Of a stretch of 64,000 nucleotides of DNA, positions 36,076 to 46,942 are shown in pieces. Made by a program: the position numbers and the translations under genes. The stretch's first letter is position 1. Each line of letters begins with the position of its first letter. The DNA comes from Buddleja alternifolia. Taxonomy: Eukaryota; Streptophyta; Magnoliopsida; Lamiales; Scrophulariaceae. Under the pieces are notes generated by a model that was not told where the DNA came from, did no database searches, and saw nothing but the letters and a program-made list of their open reading frames with translations. The DNA lies in the NCBI GenBank assembly GCA_019426215.1, contig CM033392.1, forward strand, positions 54,301,149-54,365,148, given 5' to 3'.

Positions 36076-36312
36076 TATTGAAATATTTATATGTATGTAG
36101 GGGTATTTATGTAAATATGCTAATTAGTTAGTTAAGAATCTGTTAATTGTTAACAGATTCTGTTAGCTTAGAAAGTAAGCTTTCCTATTCCGTTTAGAGT
36201 AGCCTATAAATAGTAATTCTCCTTTGTAATTTTATCAGAATGTTTAGTTTACAATTTCAGAAATGCAGCTTCATATCTTCTCCATTCTTTTATGCTTTCT
36301 TGAATTCTAACA
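36076..36312 (+). repeat. 3' LTR of copia 1
   Basis: A 237-bp copy of the 5' LTR with six substitutions, preceded by the polypurine tract at 36065-36075. Confidence 0.95.
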
Positions 36313-36501
36313 CGTACCTAACTAAATATGATTAGGCTATGATTTGCAATATTATCAAGCATTTTCTAACTTTAGTGAAAGTTTTCGAATTTATTAGTCA
36401 CCTACTAATTTTGCGAAAGGATAATTTGTGTCTTAAGTAAATTAAAATGTTTATGTTATTTTTAAAAGTCAACTAGATTGAGGGAATTAATACGCATGTA
36501 A

Positions 36502-36839
36502 TCTATACTCTTTTATAAAGCACCAACACCCTAAAATAACTACTTTTGGTGTGTTTTGGAGTGTCATGACTAAATTACCCTCCATTTAAAACGTATTTTT
36601 TAGATAATTTTTTTCCAATATTCTCTCTCTTATATCACGTATCCTCAACTTCTCCTACATTCTCTCTCACCCACTCTCTCTCCTATGTCATATTTTTTTT
36701 CACCCAATATTTTTAATAGTTTGTTCAACTCATTTCTATTTATTTACAAAACCTCACATAAAATGCTGACATATTAATGAATTTTTCATTAAATTTTTTA
36801 TTTACTCAGCACACGCATCGAGTGTGCCCACACGACTAG
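36502..36839 (+). mobile_element. Small non-autonomous Helitron, 338 bp
   Basis: Starts TCTATACTCTTTTATAAAG after an A (36501) and ends CTAG before a T (36840), the A-T insertion context of Helitrons. Ahead of the CTAG end, GCACAC and GTGTGC form a hairpin with a 7-base loop. The first bases match those of the Helitron at 37071 (TCTATACT). No RepHel helicase is encoded. Confidence 0.72.
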
Positions 36840-36891
36840 TGTCAATAATTCCGGGCACATGGTCATCTTATTGAATTACCACGTACGGCGC

Positions 36892-36896
<5 letters not shown>

Positions 36897-36926
<30 letters not shown>
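36897..36926. repeat. (AT)n microsatellite
   Basis: About fifteen uninterrupted AT units. Confidence 0.9.
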
Positions 36927-36930
<4 letters not shown>

Positions 36931-37070
36931 AATTCTAGTCCAGAACCGATTTGGTTGCACCCAAATGTATTTCACAAGAAGAGTGTATTACATTTGCCAT
37001 ATAATTGGTAAATTATTTTAAAAAATACACATGGTTTTGGCCAAGCAAGCGGGTTAGAATTTTCCTCGTA

Positions 37071-38369
37071 TCTATACTAATATAAAAAAGGAAGAGGGTT
37101 TTAACTCACAAACGGCGGTTTGTGACACCGCAACACCAACTTTGGAAATGTTCCAAAATTGCCCCTACAATTCCTATCAAATAGAACGGTTGAGAGAAGG
37201 GCATCGAATGTATTGCATTTCCTTCTCAGCGGATAATACACATCCGAAAAAAACTGCTACAAAACTACTTGGAACACGTCCAGAAAAACTGCTCTAACTA
37301 CTCAAGCAGCCACGTCCCTCCATTAATTTCTGTCATTTTAAATTTCCTTTTCCATCTTGACTCCACTTGACATTTATTGCTTCCCACTTTTCTATTTCAA
37401 TTTAGCTTTTCCTTTTGCTTTGTATATTTCAATTTTAATTTCATTTTTATTCCTTTTCTAATCTATTTTCTTTTTTGAGTTTCAGGTCCTCAGTAATGAG
37501 AAGATTGAAGGTATATATGCGATTGCATTTTTAAGAATACTGCATTCATGAAAGGTACGGTTTGCATCATCTTGCAAGTAGCGAACTATTAACAATATAG
37601 GTGTTTCTAAATATGTGCGGCTGCGGATTGAACCATATTTAGGAAATAAATGGTGTTGGGGAAGGTAAAAAGAACAGCGGTTACATGTATTGAAGCTTCA
37701 TTGAATTTTTAAGAAAATCCATTGTTGGAAGGTCAAATTTTGTAGCAAAGTGGCGTTAATTTTCCTGTTAGAATATTTAGTGTGAAACCCAAACATGGTG
37801 TTTTCTTTCTGAAAGGTTTCATTACTGAGTTATGCAATTCCTGATTATTTTTCTATATTTAATATAATTAACTTTTTAGAGATTGTGTTAACATGAGATG
37901 ATAAGTTTGTGAGTGTGGATAATGTCGCTGATGTTTTTTAAGTGGAGGTATTTCTTCCATCTTTTCGTTATCGTTTTGCCTTTTGCCTTCATGTAATGGT
38001 TACTATTATTAATGATATTTGGTGTTCAACAAAAATATACTAATTTATGATGCATTATAGAGTTAAAGCATGGCTACATCCCTGTACATATACACAAAAG
38101 TTTGAGATAACAGTCGTCAATATGTATACGTTGCTCTCATGCATGGATTGCTAAAAGGACATCTTGGTTATTAGCTCAAGAGTAAAATCAGAAAATTTCC
38201 TCCCAAAATGAAAGTAAGATTTATCAATAGCGAAATAGCTTATATATATATGTTTGTGCTTACACAAATTTCAGTTATTATACTTATACTTTTAGAAATC
38301 AGATTATGCACGCCATGATGGCATGCCATAAATTTTAAGCGCGCGAGGATCGCGTGCCACCGCCGCTAG
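37071..38369 (+). mobile_element. Non-autonomous Helitron, 1.3 kb
   Basis: Begins TCTATACTAATATAAAA after an A (37070). Ends CGCCGCTAG before a T (38370). An 8-bp GC-rich hairpin (GCGCGCGA / TCGCGTGC, loop GGA, one G-T pair) lies 11 bases ahead of the CTAG end, as required of Helitron termini. The interior is AT-rich with no replicase or helicase frame. It may carry host fragments but I could not assign any. Confidence 0.78.
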
Positions 38370-39176
38370 TTTATATATATATAGTGATAAACTAATACTG
38401 TTACAATCTTGAGATACAAGTTTAGATTTATTTGGATCCACGCCGATCATATGTATCTTGAATTTTTTAATTAACCTTTATTATGAATCATCATCCCTTT
38501 AGTAACTAAATCATTTCGGATCATATTTTCTAATTTTATACTTTATCTTAATAAATATACACACACACATGTATGAAGTATATAAAATAATTTTTAAACA
38601 TTATTGATGTAAATATTATGATCATAAATATGTGTCGACATAGTTGCAGTATACTGAATCTCATAAAATAGAATCTTTTATAATTTTAATCTCATTGTTT
38701 ATAAATTTATAAATTATTCTCACAAATTTTTTTTTCGCTTCTTTACTAGATGCATGTGCCAAAGCAAAAAGTTTGCTTGCATGCATTAATTTCCCTAATG
38801 TATGTAGATTTTTGCATCTTTAATCCTAATGTTAAAAAACAGATTGAAATCGTTAGTTTAATCACGTCACGTGAGAGACAGTATTGAATACTTAATTTAA
38901 CGACGCATTTCAGACATGAAATTTCACATTTTCTAATGGATGGAATCAAAATTGCAAAAATATAAAAATATAAGAATATTGTGGTACCATGCATCTTTAC
39001 AAGTTACAACTATGAAAACTAGATCTTATTCTATGGGATCATTATTGCAATTTTTCGTATGAATTATATATACACAACATATATATGTTCATAAAATGAA
39101 AATTAAGGAGGCAGCTAATTAAACATTTAAAGACATTCATTTTCAGGGTGATGAAAATGAAATGAAAGATAATTAC
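38370..39176. other. Intron remainder of the epoxide hydrolase pseudogene
   Basis: AT-rich non-coding sequence between the Helitron and the donor site of pseudogene exon 1 (GTAATT, at 39176). No element could be bounded. Confidence 0.4.
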
Positions 39177-39643
39177 TTGGAATTTGCAGACGTAGAAGCC
39201 ATCAACAAAGATGTCTCTGAAACCCTCAACTGGTTTGACCACAGGATTTCTTGGCTGAAACACCATGCTGGTATTCACAAGAGCTTTGATTCTGTCGGGC
39301 CTCAATAGACAAAACCACCAGGCTATGATGGTGCCCCAGTCATGTCCCACCAGGAACACCTGCTCCAGACCCAGAGCGTCCAACAGCGCCACCAGGTCTC
39401 CCACGATGTGGAGCACCGTGTAGCTGGTGGCGGATGGCGGAGCATCGGTGTCTCCAAAGCCTCGGAGGTCGGGGCGATGGTGCGGTAGCCCTTGGCGGAG
39501 AGGTGGAGCATCTAGTGCCGCCATGAGTAACACAGCTCCGGGAAGCCGTGGAGGAACAGCACTGCGTCGGTGCCTTGGCCAAGCTCGGCTACGTGCATGT
39601 TTATGCCATTCACCTTCAACTTATTGTGCACTATCTGCTCCTC

Positions 39644-40066
39644 CTTTTTTTGTGGTTCTCTCCCTTGTTGACTTTGTGAAGAGAGAAGGGAATTGTAAGT
39701 CGGTACTATATATATATATATAAATGAAGATTATATATTATTGTATTTTACTGATCATTTGATTGTTCAATAACATTCAATAGATGGGAGTGCGCGAGTA
39801 TCATTCTCTCCTTTAAATTATATCCTTTGAGTAAGTAATTACCAATAACATGCATGATATATAATGTGTTTAATTTACTGATTTAGTTGTTGAATAACGT
39901 CAATCAATAGATAGGAGTCCGAATATCATTCAAATGCAATCTTTTGTCGTAAATCCCATTATATCTCATTTCCTTGCAATAAAGTTTACATAGAAGATCT
40001 TATTTAAATATCATGTTCCCCTATAATTTATATGCTTCGACTTACCAACAAAACATGCATTATGTG
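39644..40066. other. Former promoter region of the pseudogene
   Basis: A TATATATATATATA run at 39705-39722 stands where the intact paralogue has its TATA box. Further out, 39750-39806 and 39878-39932 are imperfect direct copies (both contain 'caatagat' and end 'atatcattc' or 'gtatcattc'). No gene. Confidence 0.4.
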
Positions 40067-40071
40067 GCGAT

Positions 40072-40553
40072 TGTTGTGGAACTCAGAGTCATATTCTACC
40101 AAATATAGAAATAGCGAGGAAAATATTGTACTAGAAAACCACACTAGATTTAATTCCCAGGAAAGATTGGAGGCGTCACAACGGTCGCGCTTAAAACCCA
40201 ATCTCCTCGACAGAATTAACTAGACGAATTTAATAGTACAATATAACACTACAACTATAACTAACAATGGCTACTTGAAAAATAACACAAAATAAAGAAC
40301 ACCAAATTTAACGAGGTTCGGCTAATTTAGCCTACGTCCTCGGACCCCACCAAAATATTTCACTAAAGGACTAAAGTGAAACTATTACAAACTATAGAGG
40401 AAGAAAGTAGAAATTGCTAAAAGACTTAGGCAATTTGGGGTGTTTTTCAAAGTGAAGAGGTGGTCTCCTTTTATACAACAAATGAGCCCACCCTTTACAA
40501 ATTCTATCTATGTGGGATATTTTCCTCTTTTAAAAATAAGCCACACTTCAACA
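40072..40553 (-). repeat. 3' LTR of copia 2
   Basis: This 482-bp repeat runs from TGTTGTGGAACTC to CACACTTCAACA on the plus strand. It is flanked on its inner side by the polypurine tract AAGGTGGAGATT (minus strand, 40554-40566). Confidence 0.95.
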
Positions 40554-40620
40554 AATCTCCACCTTGGCGAATTTCAAAATCTTCAATCTCCTCGTCAAAC
40601 GGGGTCACCAAAACCAATTT

Positions 40621-42402
40621 TCAAACTTTGACAATGTTGATCAAGTCCAAACAAAATTTGAACTTGATTGCAGTCACAACTTTTGTCAACATATCAGCAG
40701 GATTCTCAGTAGTATGGACCTTCTCGATTCTGACTCCACCTTCTTCGAGTATCTCTCTTATGAAATGATATCGAACATCAATATGCTTCGTCCTTGCATG
40801 ATAAACTTGGTTCTTTGCTAAATAGATAGCACTTTGACTATCACAATGTATTTTCACATACTTTTGTCCAATTCCCAGTTCACCAAGCAACCCTTGAAGC
40901 CAAATTGCTTCCTTTACAGCCTCTGAAATTGCCATATACTCTGCTTCCGTTGTAGACAGAGCAACTGTTGACTGTAAGGTAGACTTCCAACTGACTGGTG
41001 CTTTAGCAAGAGTAAATACGTAGCCTGTAGTTGATCTACGCTTATCTAAATCACCAGCATAGTCTGAATCGCAATATCCGACTACATACTGACTATGTTC
41101 CCGCTCAAATATCAAACCAACATCATTTGTGTCATGGATGTATTGCAAAATCCATTTCACAGCTTGCCAATGTTCCTTTCCAGGATTATGCATATACCTG
41201 CTCACAACCCCCACTGCTTGGGAAATATCAGGCCTCGTACACACCATAGCATACATCAAGCTACCAACAGCATTTGCATACGGTACTTTTGACATGTATT
41301 CCCGTTCTGCATCAGATTTCGGTGACAAAGCGGCGCTAAGCTTAAAATGAGGAGCAAGCGGAGTACTTACTGGTTTTGACTTTTCATCAATGCCAAAACG
41401 CCTCAACATCCTACTCAGATATTGTTTCTGAGTCAAACAAAGCCTCCTCAATTTTCTATCTCTGAAAATCTCCATGCCGAGAATCTTCTTCGCCTCACCT
41501 AGATCCTTCATCTCGAACTCCTTTTTCAAATGAGTCTTCAACTTCTCAATTTCTATTAGACTCGGGGAGGCAATCAACATATCATCAACATACAGAAGAA
41601 GATATATGAAAGATCCATCTTGTAGCTTATGCAAATACACACAATGATCGTATGTGCTTCTTGTGTACCCAATTCCCATCATGAACTTGTCAAATCGCTT
41701 GTACCACTGTCTCGGAGATTGCTTCAATCCGTACAACGATTTTTGAAGTTTACAAACCAAATTTTCATTTTCAGCAACTTTGAATCCCTCTGGCTGAGTC
41801 ATATAGATTTCCTCTTCCAAGTCTCCATGTAAAAATGCAGTTTTTACATCCAACTGAACTAGTTCAAAATCCAACTGTGCTACCAAAGCCAACAAAATTC
41901 TAATGGAGGAGTGTTTTACAACTGGAGAAAACACCTCATTATAATCAATGCCCTTCTTCTGAGCGTAACCTTTGGCCACCAATCTGGCTTTGTAGCAAAC
42001 ATCACCTTGGCTAGGAAATCCATCTTTCTTTGCAAATACCCATTTGCATCCAATTGCATTCTTTCCCTTCGGGAGACTGGCCAGTTCCCATGTTTGATTC
42101 TTATAAAGGGACTGCATTTCTTCACTCATGGAAATCCTCCACTTATCTTTCTCTGGTCCTTTGACTGCTTCAATATAAGTGGTAGGAACATCATCAGCGG
42201 CAATTGCAGATGCACAAGCCACCATATCATCAAAGCGAGCAGGCTTTCTGATTGTCCTCTTTGGCTTACTAGTTGCAATTGATTCAAGTTGTTGTGGAAG
42301 TTCTTGGGGTTGAACTTCCTCTTCTTCAAAATATCCTTCTACCGTAGGAGAATGATCAAGCATTTCTTGATCTGCTGGGCCAACAAACTTTTCAAACTCC
42401 AC
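40621..42402 (-). CDS. Copia 2 reverse transcriptase-RNase H, open frame of 593 codons
   Basis: This part of pol is uninterrupted. It contains [18 protein letters not shown], the LDVKTAFLHGDLEEEIYM block and the active site YVDD in LLLYVDDMLIAS. The RNase H domain has CDSDYAGDLDKRRSTTGY, STTEAEYMA, CDSQSAIYLAKN and the end motif ADMLTK. Upstream linker residues are acidic and proline-rich. The frame opens after a TAG and starts with GTG, so it would be made only as part of the polyprotein; on its own it is a relic. Its length shows little decay since insertion. Confidence 0.9.
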   Translation of the reverse strand: MEFEKFVGPADQEMLDHSPTVEGYFEEEEVQPQELPQQLESIATSKPKRTIRKPARFDDMVACASAIAADDVPTTYIEAVKGPEKDKWRISMSEEMQSLYKNQTWELASLPKGKNAIGCKWVFAKKDGFPSQGDVCYKARLVAKGYAQKKGIDYNEVFSPVVKHSSIRILLALVAQLDFELVQLDVKTAFLHGDLEEEIYMTQPEGFKVAENENLVCKLQKSLYGLKQSPRQWYKRFDKFMMGIGYTRSTYDHCVYLHKLQDGSFIYLLLYVDDMLIASPSLIEIEKLKTHLKKEFEMKDLGEAKKILGMEIFRDRKLRRLCLTQKQYLSRMLRRFGIDEKSKPVSTPLAPHFKLSAALSPKSDAEREYMSKVPYANAVGSLMYAMVCTRPDISQAVGVVSRYMHNPGKEHWQAVKWILQYIHDTNDVGLIFEREHSQYVVGYCDSDYAGDLDKRRSTTGYVFTLAKAPVSWKSTLQSTVALSTTEAEYMAISEAVKEAIWLQGLLGELGIGQKYVKIHCDSQSAIYLAKNQVYHARTKHIDVRYHFIREILEEGGVRIEKVHTTENPADMLTKVVTAIKFKFCLDLINIVKV

Positions 42403-43645
42403 CTATTTGGGAGTACCATCCTGCTGTTCTGCATTCACCTTTTTCAACACGGTAGATTCATCAAAGGTGACATCCCTGCTAAAGATTATTTTCTTTGTTT
42501 CTGGACACCAAAGGCGATAGCCATTTACACCAGAGGTGATCCCCATGAACACAGCTTTCTTTGCTCTAGGATCCAACTTTGATTCCTTAACATGATAATA
42601 TGCAGCGGAACCAAACACATGTAAGGAATCATAATCAGCAGCAGGCTTTCCAAACCATTTCTCCAATGGTGTTTTTCCATCAATAGCAGTAGATGGTAGA
42701 CGATTAACGAGATGGCACGCATATGTCACAGCCTCAGCCTAAAACTCTTTACCCAACCCAGCCTTGGATAACAAACACCGAACTTTCTCCAGCAAAGTCC
42801 GATTCATGCGTTCTGCCACTCCGTTCTGTTGTGGTGTATGTCTGACAGTGAAGTGTCTGACAATGCCTTCATCCTCACAAAATTTCTGAAATGGACCACT
42901 CCTAAATTCTCCACCATTGTCTGTACGGAGACGATTGACCTTTTTACCAGTCTGAGTTTCCACCATCTTTTTCCAATTGAGGAATACCTCAAACACTTCA
43001 TCCTTTGTCTTCATCGTATACACCCAAACTCCCCGGGAAAAAACATCAACAAAGGTTACAAACTAGTGCTTCCCTCCCAAAGAACTCATTTTTTGAGGGA
43101 CCCACACATCTGAATGAACATAATCCAAGATACCATCAGTATTATGGATTGTTGTTCCAAATTTAACCCTTGTCTGTTTCCCACGAACACAAAGTTCACA
43201 AAACTCCAATTTGGAGTATTTCACTCCTTTTGTTTTGTGAACGACCTCTGATGAACAAAACTTCTGCATCTCCGCCTGAACAAACTTGCTTGTCCTTCTC
43301 AGTTCATAACTGTATAGGGTAGCACAAACTTCGCTAAGAGATACAGCAGCAGCCTTCCCGTGAAGTAGAGTGGTTTCAAGAAACTCAAACTCCTCAGGAA
43401 GGGATCCCAGCAACATCAGAGCCAAATCCTTCTCATCCAAATTTCCGTTCTTTTTCCTCTATATCATTTGGTTTTTTTTCTTCAATAGCCAAGTATAGAC
43501 CTTGTTGAAAGAGTGCGTCTACAACTTCGCTTTGCCACATACCAAAATGGCCTGTGCCATCAAAAGACTCCACTGCCAATCGTGTATTCGCCACAGTGGT
43601 TTTCGTCCAAATGGACGACGACAATGCTTTTGAGGTAACTTTCAT
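42403..43645 (-). pseudogene. Copia 2 gag remnant fused to integrase, protease lost
   Basis: Gag begins with ATG at 43645 (ESFDGTGHFGMWQ), shifts frame near 43440 and continues through LPEEFEFLETTLLHGK to about 43300. There the sequence jumps directly to a pre-integrase segment (LEFCELCVRGKQ) with no CCHC knuckle and no DSG protease, so an internal deletion has joined the two. Integrase motifs follow (HSDVW, LRTDNGGEF, QQNGVAERMNR). In-frame TAG codons stand at 43063, 42739 and 42403, where tryptophan, tyrosine or glutamine is expected. Confidence 0.88.
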
Positions 43646-43767
43646 TTTTTATTACAAATTATTCTTCAATAGCCCTCAAAATGCGGAAGCCAAATAGCCC
43701 AGGAAAACTTTTATGATGTGGAAGATCAGTTTAAACTGCGACCACAGAGCATACTCAGAATACCCGA

Positions 43768-43779
43768 GCTCTGATACCA
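43768..43779 (-). promoter_or_regulatory. Primer-binding site of copia 2
   Basis: The minus strand reads TGGTATCAGAGC two bases after the 5' LTR, an exact complement of the initiator methionine tRNA 3' end as used by most plant copia elements. Confidence 0.9.
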
Positions 43780-43781
43780 CT

Positions 43782-44263
43782 TGTTGTGGAACTCAGAGTC
43801 ATATTCCATCAAATATAGAAATAGCGAGGGAAATATTGTACTAGAAAACCACACTAGATTTAATTCCCAGGAAAGATTGGAGGCGTCACAACGGTCACGC
43901 TTAAAACCCAATCTCCTCGACAGAATTAACTAGACGAATTTAATAGCACAATATAACACTACAACTATAACTAACAATGGCTACTTGAAGAATATCACAA
44001 AATAAAGAACACCAAATTTAATGAGGTTCGGCTAATTTAGCTTACGTCCTCGGACCCCACCAAAATATTTCACTAAAGGACTAAAGTGAAACTATTACAA
44101 ACTATAGAGGAAGAAAGTAGAAATTGCTAAAAGACTTAGGCAATTTGGGATGTTTTTCAAAGTGAAGAGGTGGTCTCCTTTTATACAACAAATGAGCCCA
44201 CCCTTTACAAATTCTATCTATGTGGGATATTTTCCTCTTTAAAAAATAAGCCACACTTCAACA
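43782..44263 (-). repeat. 5' LTR of copia 2
   Basis: A 482-bp partner of 40072-40553 with about eleven substitutions, flanked by the TSD GCGAT. Confidence 0.95.
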
Positions 44264-44268
44264 GCGAT

Positions 44269-44855
44269 AGTTACGAATGTTCACTTAGTTATTACAAATT
44301 CAAATTCTATTAATAATATGAAAGTGGTGGCAATCACCGCTTTATATGTGTGTAATTAAGCTAACTATGACGGACTTATAATACTTTATCAATAACCACT
44401 ATCGATAAGTTATGACTTGACTATAAACAAAAAATATACTAGGATGAATTGACAAGTTGTCTTAACATTGTCATCCTAGAGTGTCACAAGTTTGAATACA
44501 TCTTAAAAAAAGAAAAAGATTTTGATGCTTTGTTATATCAAAACAATAATAATAGGCACTTCCCTACCTTAAAAATCATTGTAGTACATTTGCAATCTAC
44601 AAGATTACATATTTTTTTATTAGTACTGTCAATCAGGTCTCGTGAGCTTACGCTAAACTCCTCAAACTCAAACTTAACTGGTCTTGATGGGTATAGGCTC
44701 ATACTTAGACTAACAAATTTTTCTTTTGGCTCTGTCCAAACTTAATTCAATTCCTACTACCTTTGAACTTATTTTGGGCTAGCTAGCTCACACTAGCTAA
44801 TTTTGTTTTTAAGAAATAAAAAATGATTGCTTGAAGAATAGCATTAGTAAGGTTT
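44269..44855. other. Intergenic stretch between copia 2 and a MITE
   Basis: AT-rich non-coding sequence. I see no gene, repeat or element end in it. Confidence 0.4.
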
Positions 44856-45527
44856 GGGAAAATTACAGTTTTCGTTCCTAAAATTGTAGCCAAAAATACA
44901 TTTGGTCCCTTATGTTTCAACCTCAACACATTTGGTCCCTCAACTTACAAATTTTGAACAAATGTGGTCCCTGCCGTCAATTTACCGTTAGAACTAATGA
45001 AATTTGCACTGTTCATCATCTTCTCCAACTAACCCAACTTTAAAATCCGATTTCAAACTTTAAATTATGATATCTCACTCATTTCAAGTCCATTTTTAAC
45101 GAATCTTATATGGTTAGAATCGTCTCAACGAGTAGAATCCATCCATGTAAGTTTTATCCCAAAATAGGCTGATTCAAAAAACGGATTTTTTCGAATTTGT
45201 GCGGTTCGGGTCAATAGAATCAGCTTATTTTGGGACAAAACTTACATGGATGGATTCTACTCATTGAGACGATTCTAACCATATAAGATTCGTTAAAAAT
45301 GGACTTGAAATGAGTGAGATATCATAATTTAAAGTTTGAAATCGGATTTTAGAGTTGGGGAAGATGATGAACAGTGCGGATTCCGTTAGTTCTAACGGTA
45401 AATTGACGGCAGGGACCACATTTGTTCGAAATTTGTAAGTTGAGGGACCAAATGTGTTGAGGCCGAAACATGAGGGACCAAATGTGTTTTTGGCTTCAAC
45501 TTCAGGGACGAAAAGTGTAATTTTCCC
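44856..45527. mobile_element. Long-hairpin MULE-MITE, 672 bp
   Basis: Nearly the whole element is one inverted repeat. Left arm 44856-45175 and right arm 45217-45527 are about 90 percent or more identical with a 41-bp spacer. The ends read GGGAAAATTACA on both sides. A perfect 9-bp duplication GTAAGGTTT flanks it (44847-44855 and 45528-45536), typical of Mutator elements. A transcript through it would fold into a hairpin of about 300 bp. No transposase. Confidence 0.93.
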
Positions 45528-45700
45528 GTAAGGTTTTGAGGAAAGCTCTCGGCACACGTTAGCCATCTAACGTGCACCACACAACCAATCATGGCAAAAC
45601 GCAAGGGGAGAAGAACGGCGAGGGTTGCCACCAGTCCAATAGCCTAAATCACATTGAATTCGTCCACACCCAAATCACATCGAATTTAATAGTTTCTCAC

Positions 45701-46369
45701 AGACGGCGCCAACTGATTTAGGTCATAATTAACCCTATCTATACTCAGTCAGGATAACCTCCTAACACGAATCAATACAAGCTAATCAAGAATATAGACT
45801 GCACTCGAATTACTGAGCTGCCTGCGTACCTCTTAGGGATCAAGTCTAACGTAGTTCAAATGTAATATGCGATTCACCTATTGTATTGTTAATTCGTATA
45901 TGAGCTTATCCAACTTTATATGTAATGGGATCGTACTGTCAATTATTAGTCTTAATGTCGAATTTACGAACAAGCTTACGAAGTAAATTAAATGCTTAGA
46001 TTCCTGAACCTTTGTTCTCAATAAGTGCGAATATTTATAGTGTTCACACGCTGGACGAATATGCTGTTCTGCCAGCTGGAGATCCTACTAGGATGATGCC
46101 ACGTGTCCTTGAGGAGTGGCCAGGATTATACCTTGTAGGGTCGGGTCATGGATTGACCCGATCCGAATTAGAAGAAACACACAGATCTTGTAGTGTTTTG
46201 CAATTTCTGGACCGTTAGGGGCATTTGGTGCAATTTTGATATTTACGACCTATAGCCTCGTGACTACCCTATAATTATTAGGATTTAGTTAGTAATAACG
46301 AGGCTACGAAATATAAATCCTGTTTTGGCCAAATTTGGTATATCGCTAACCCAGTATGGACCTAAACTG
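45701..46369 (-). mobile_element. LTR plus primer-binding site of a Tat/Ogre-like gypsy element
   Basis: On the minus strand an LTR-like unit of about 656 bp (46369-45714) contains a TATA-like word (ACTATAAATATTCG near 46035), then GAACTACGTTAGACTTGATC and GTACGCAGGCAGCTC. It ends CTAAATCA. Two bases later TGGCGCCGTCTGTGAG (45711 down) matches the primer-binding site known from Tat-clade plant gypsy elements. The internal region is absent, so this is a truncated element. The LTR start is approximate. Confidence 0.65.
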
Positions 46370-46942
46370 CGCTAGCCTTAAATTTACTGACCAAAGTCCA
46401 TCGCATAAGGTACATAAAGTTGAAATTGTTGGATTATATATAATTCCAAATCTGCACGCAAGATCTTCTATTGCAAAATAGTGTTGTATCTTGTTTTGCA
46501 TATTATGTTTTCCCGACAAGTGTACATAATTCATATTTAATTTATATTCAATGAAATATTATACACATGTTATTTATATATGAAGTGCAATAAAAGATTG
46601 TTATGCATTTGTAATAGACGATCCGAATTGCCAAATCCAAAGCATGGCTACCGATCCCGCAAAGTAACAAATTAAAGTTCCTTCACATTAATTGCCTCCA
46701 AACTTCACATGATCGAGATCATACGCAAATTAAATAAGCAAATATCACAAGAGATGGATCGATGATGTACGTAGTTACTGAAATACATAAACATATAAAT
46801 AATTATTAATTGTTCCTCCAGTCCAGCTTTATTCAAGTTCAAACATGCATAGATTAGAGAGAGTAGTTATGAGAAGAACACGTGGTTGGCATGAAGTCGG
46901 AAGTGGGAGAAATTAAGAAGATGATGAATTTAAGATGATAGA

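Larger units (their letters stand above)
31340..36312 (+). mobile_element. Ty1/copia retrotransposon 1, complete, decayed
   Basis: A 4.97-kb element on the plus strand with two 237-bp LTRs and a perfect 5-bp TSD, CGTAC at 31335-31339 and 36313-36317. The primer-binding site TGGTATCAAGAG follows the 5' LTR at 31577, and the polypurine tract TTGAGGGAGGA precedes the 3' LTR. The order gag, protease, integrase, reverse transcriptase, RNase H is that of copia. The LTRs differ at six positions (2.5 percent), making it older than the gypsy element at 20675. Both LTRs start TATTG instead of TG. It lies in the intron of the epoxide hydrolase pseudogene. Confidence 0.95.
26295..39643 (-). pseudogene. 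Soluble epoxide hydrolase pseudogene, three exons, intron of 11.4 kb
   Basis: A dead paralogue of the intact epoxide hydrolase at 46943-51558, with the same exon structure. Exon 1 is 39643-39177, exon 2 is 27790-26792 (interrupted) and exon 3 is 26543-26295. The HGFP and GHDWG motifs in exon 1 and the GDVD and AHF motifs in exon 3 are still readable. The lesions are definite: the start codon is GAG, a TAG replaces glutamine after SWRH (near 39514), and one base is lost near 39474 after YRTIAP. Exon 2 carries two insertions (26875-27372 and 27419-27674), and a one-base loss shifts the frame near the end of exon 3. The splice sites look intact. The intron holds a TIR element, a copia element and two Helitrons. 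Treating the exon 1 and exon 2-3 parts as one gene is an inference from order, strand and complementary content. Confidence 0.85.
40072..44263 (-). mobile_element. Ty1/copia retrotransposon 2, internally deleted
   Basis: A 4.19-kb element on the minus strand with two 482-bp LTRs and a perfect 5-bp TSD, GCGAT at 40067-40071 and 44264-44268. The primer-binding site and polypurine tract are intact. Gag lacks its zinc knuckle and the protease is missing, so about 1 kb has been lost. The reverse transcriptase-RNase H frame of 593 codons is open. The LTRs differ at about 11 of 482 sites (2.3 percent). Protein features resemble the Tork lineage (Tnt1-like), which is an inference. Confidence 0.95.

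Noticed and set aside
39427..39723. 98-codon plus-strand frame; a matching frame at 51243-51647
   Set aside because: Antisense shadows of epoxide hydrolase exon 1, high GC keeps them open.
45914..46218. 68-codon frame starting near 46012
   Set aside because: Lies inside the Tat-like LTR in antisense; no coding similarity.
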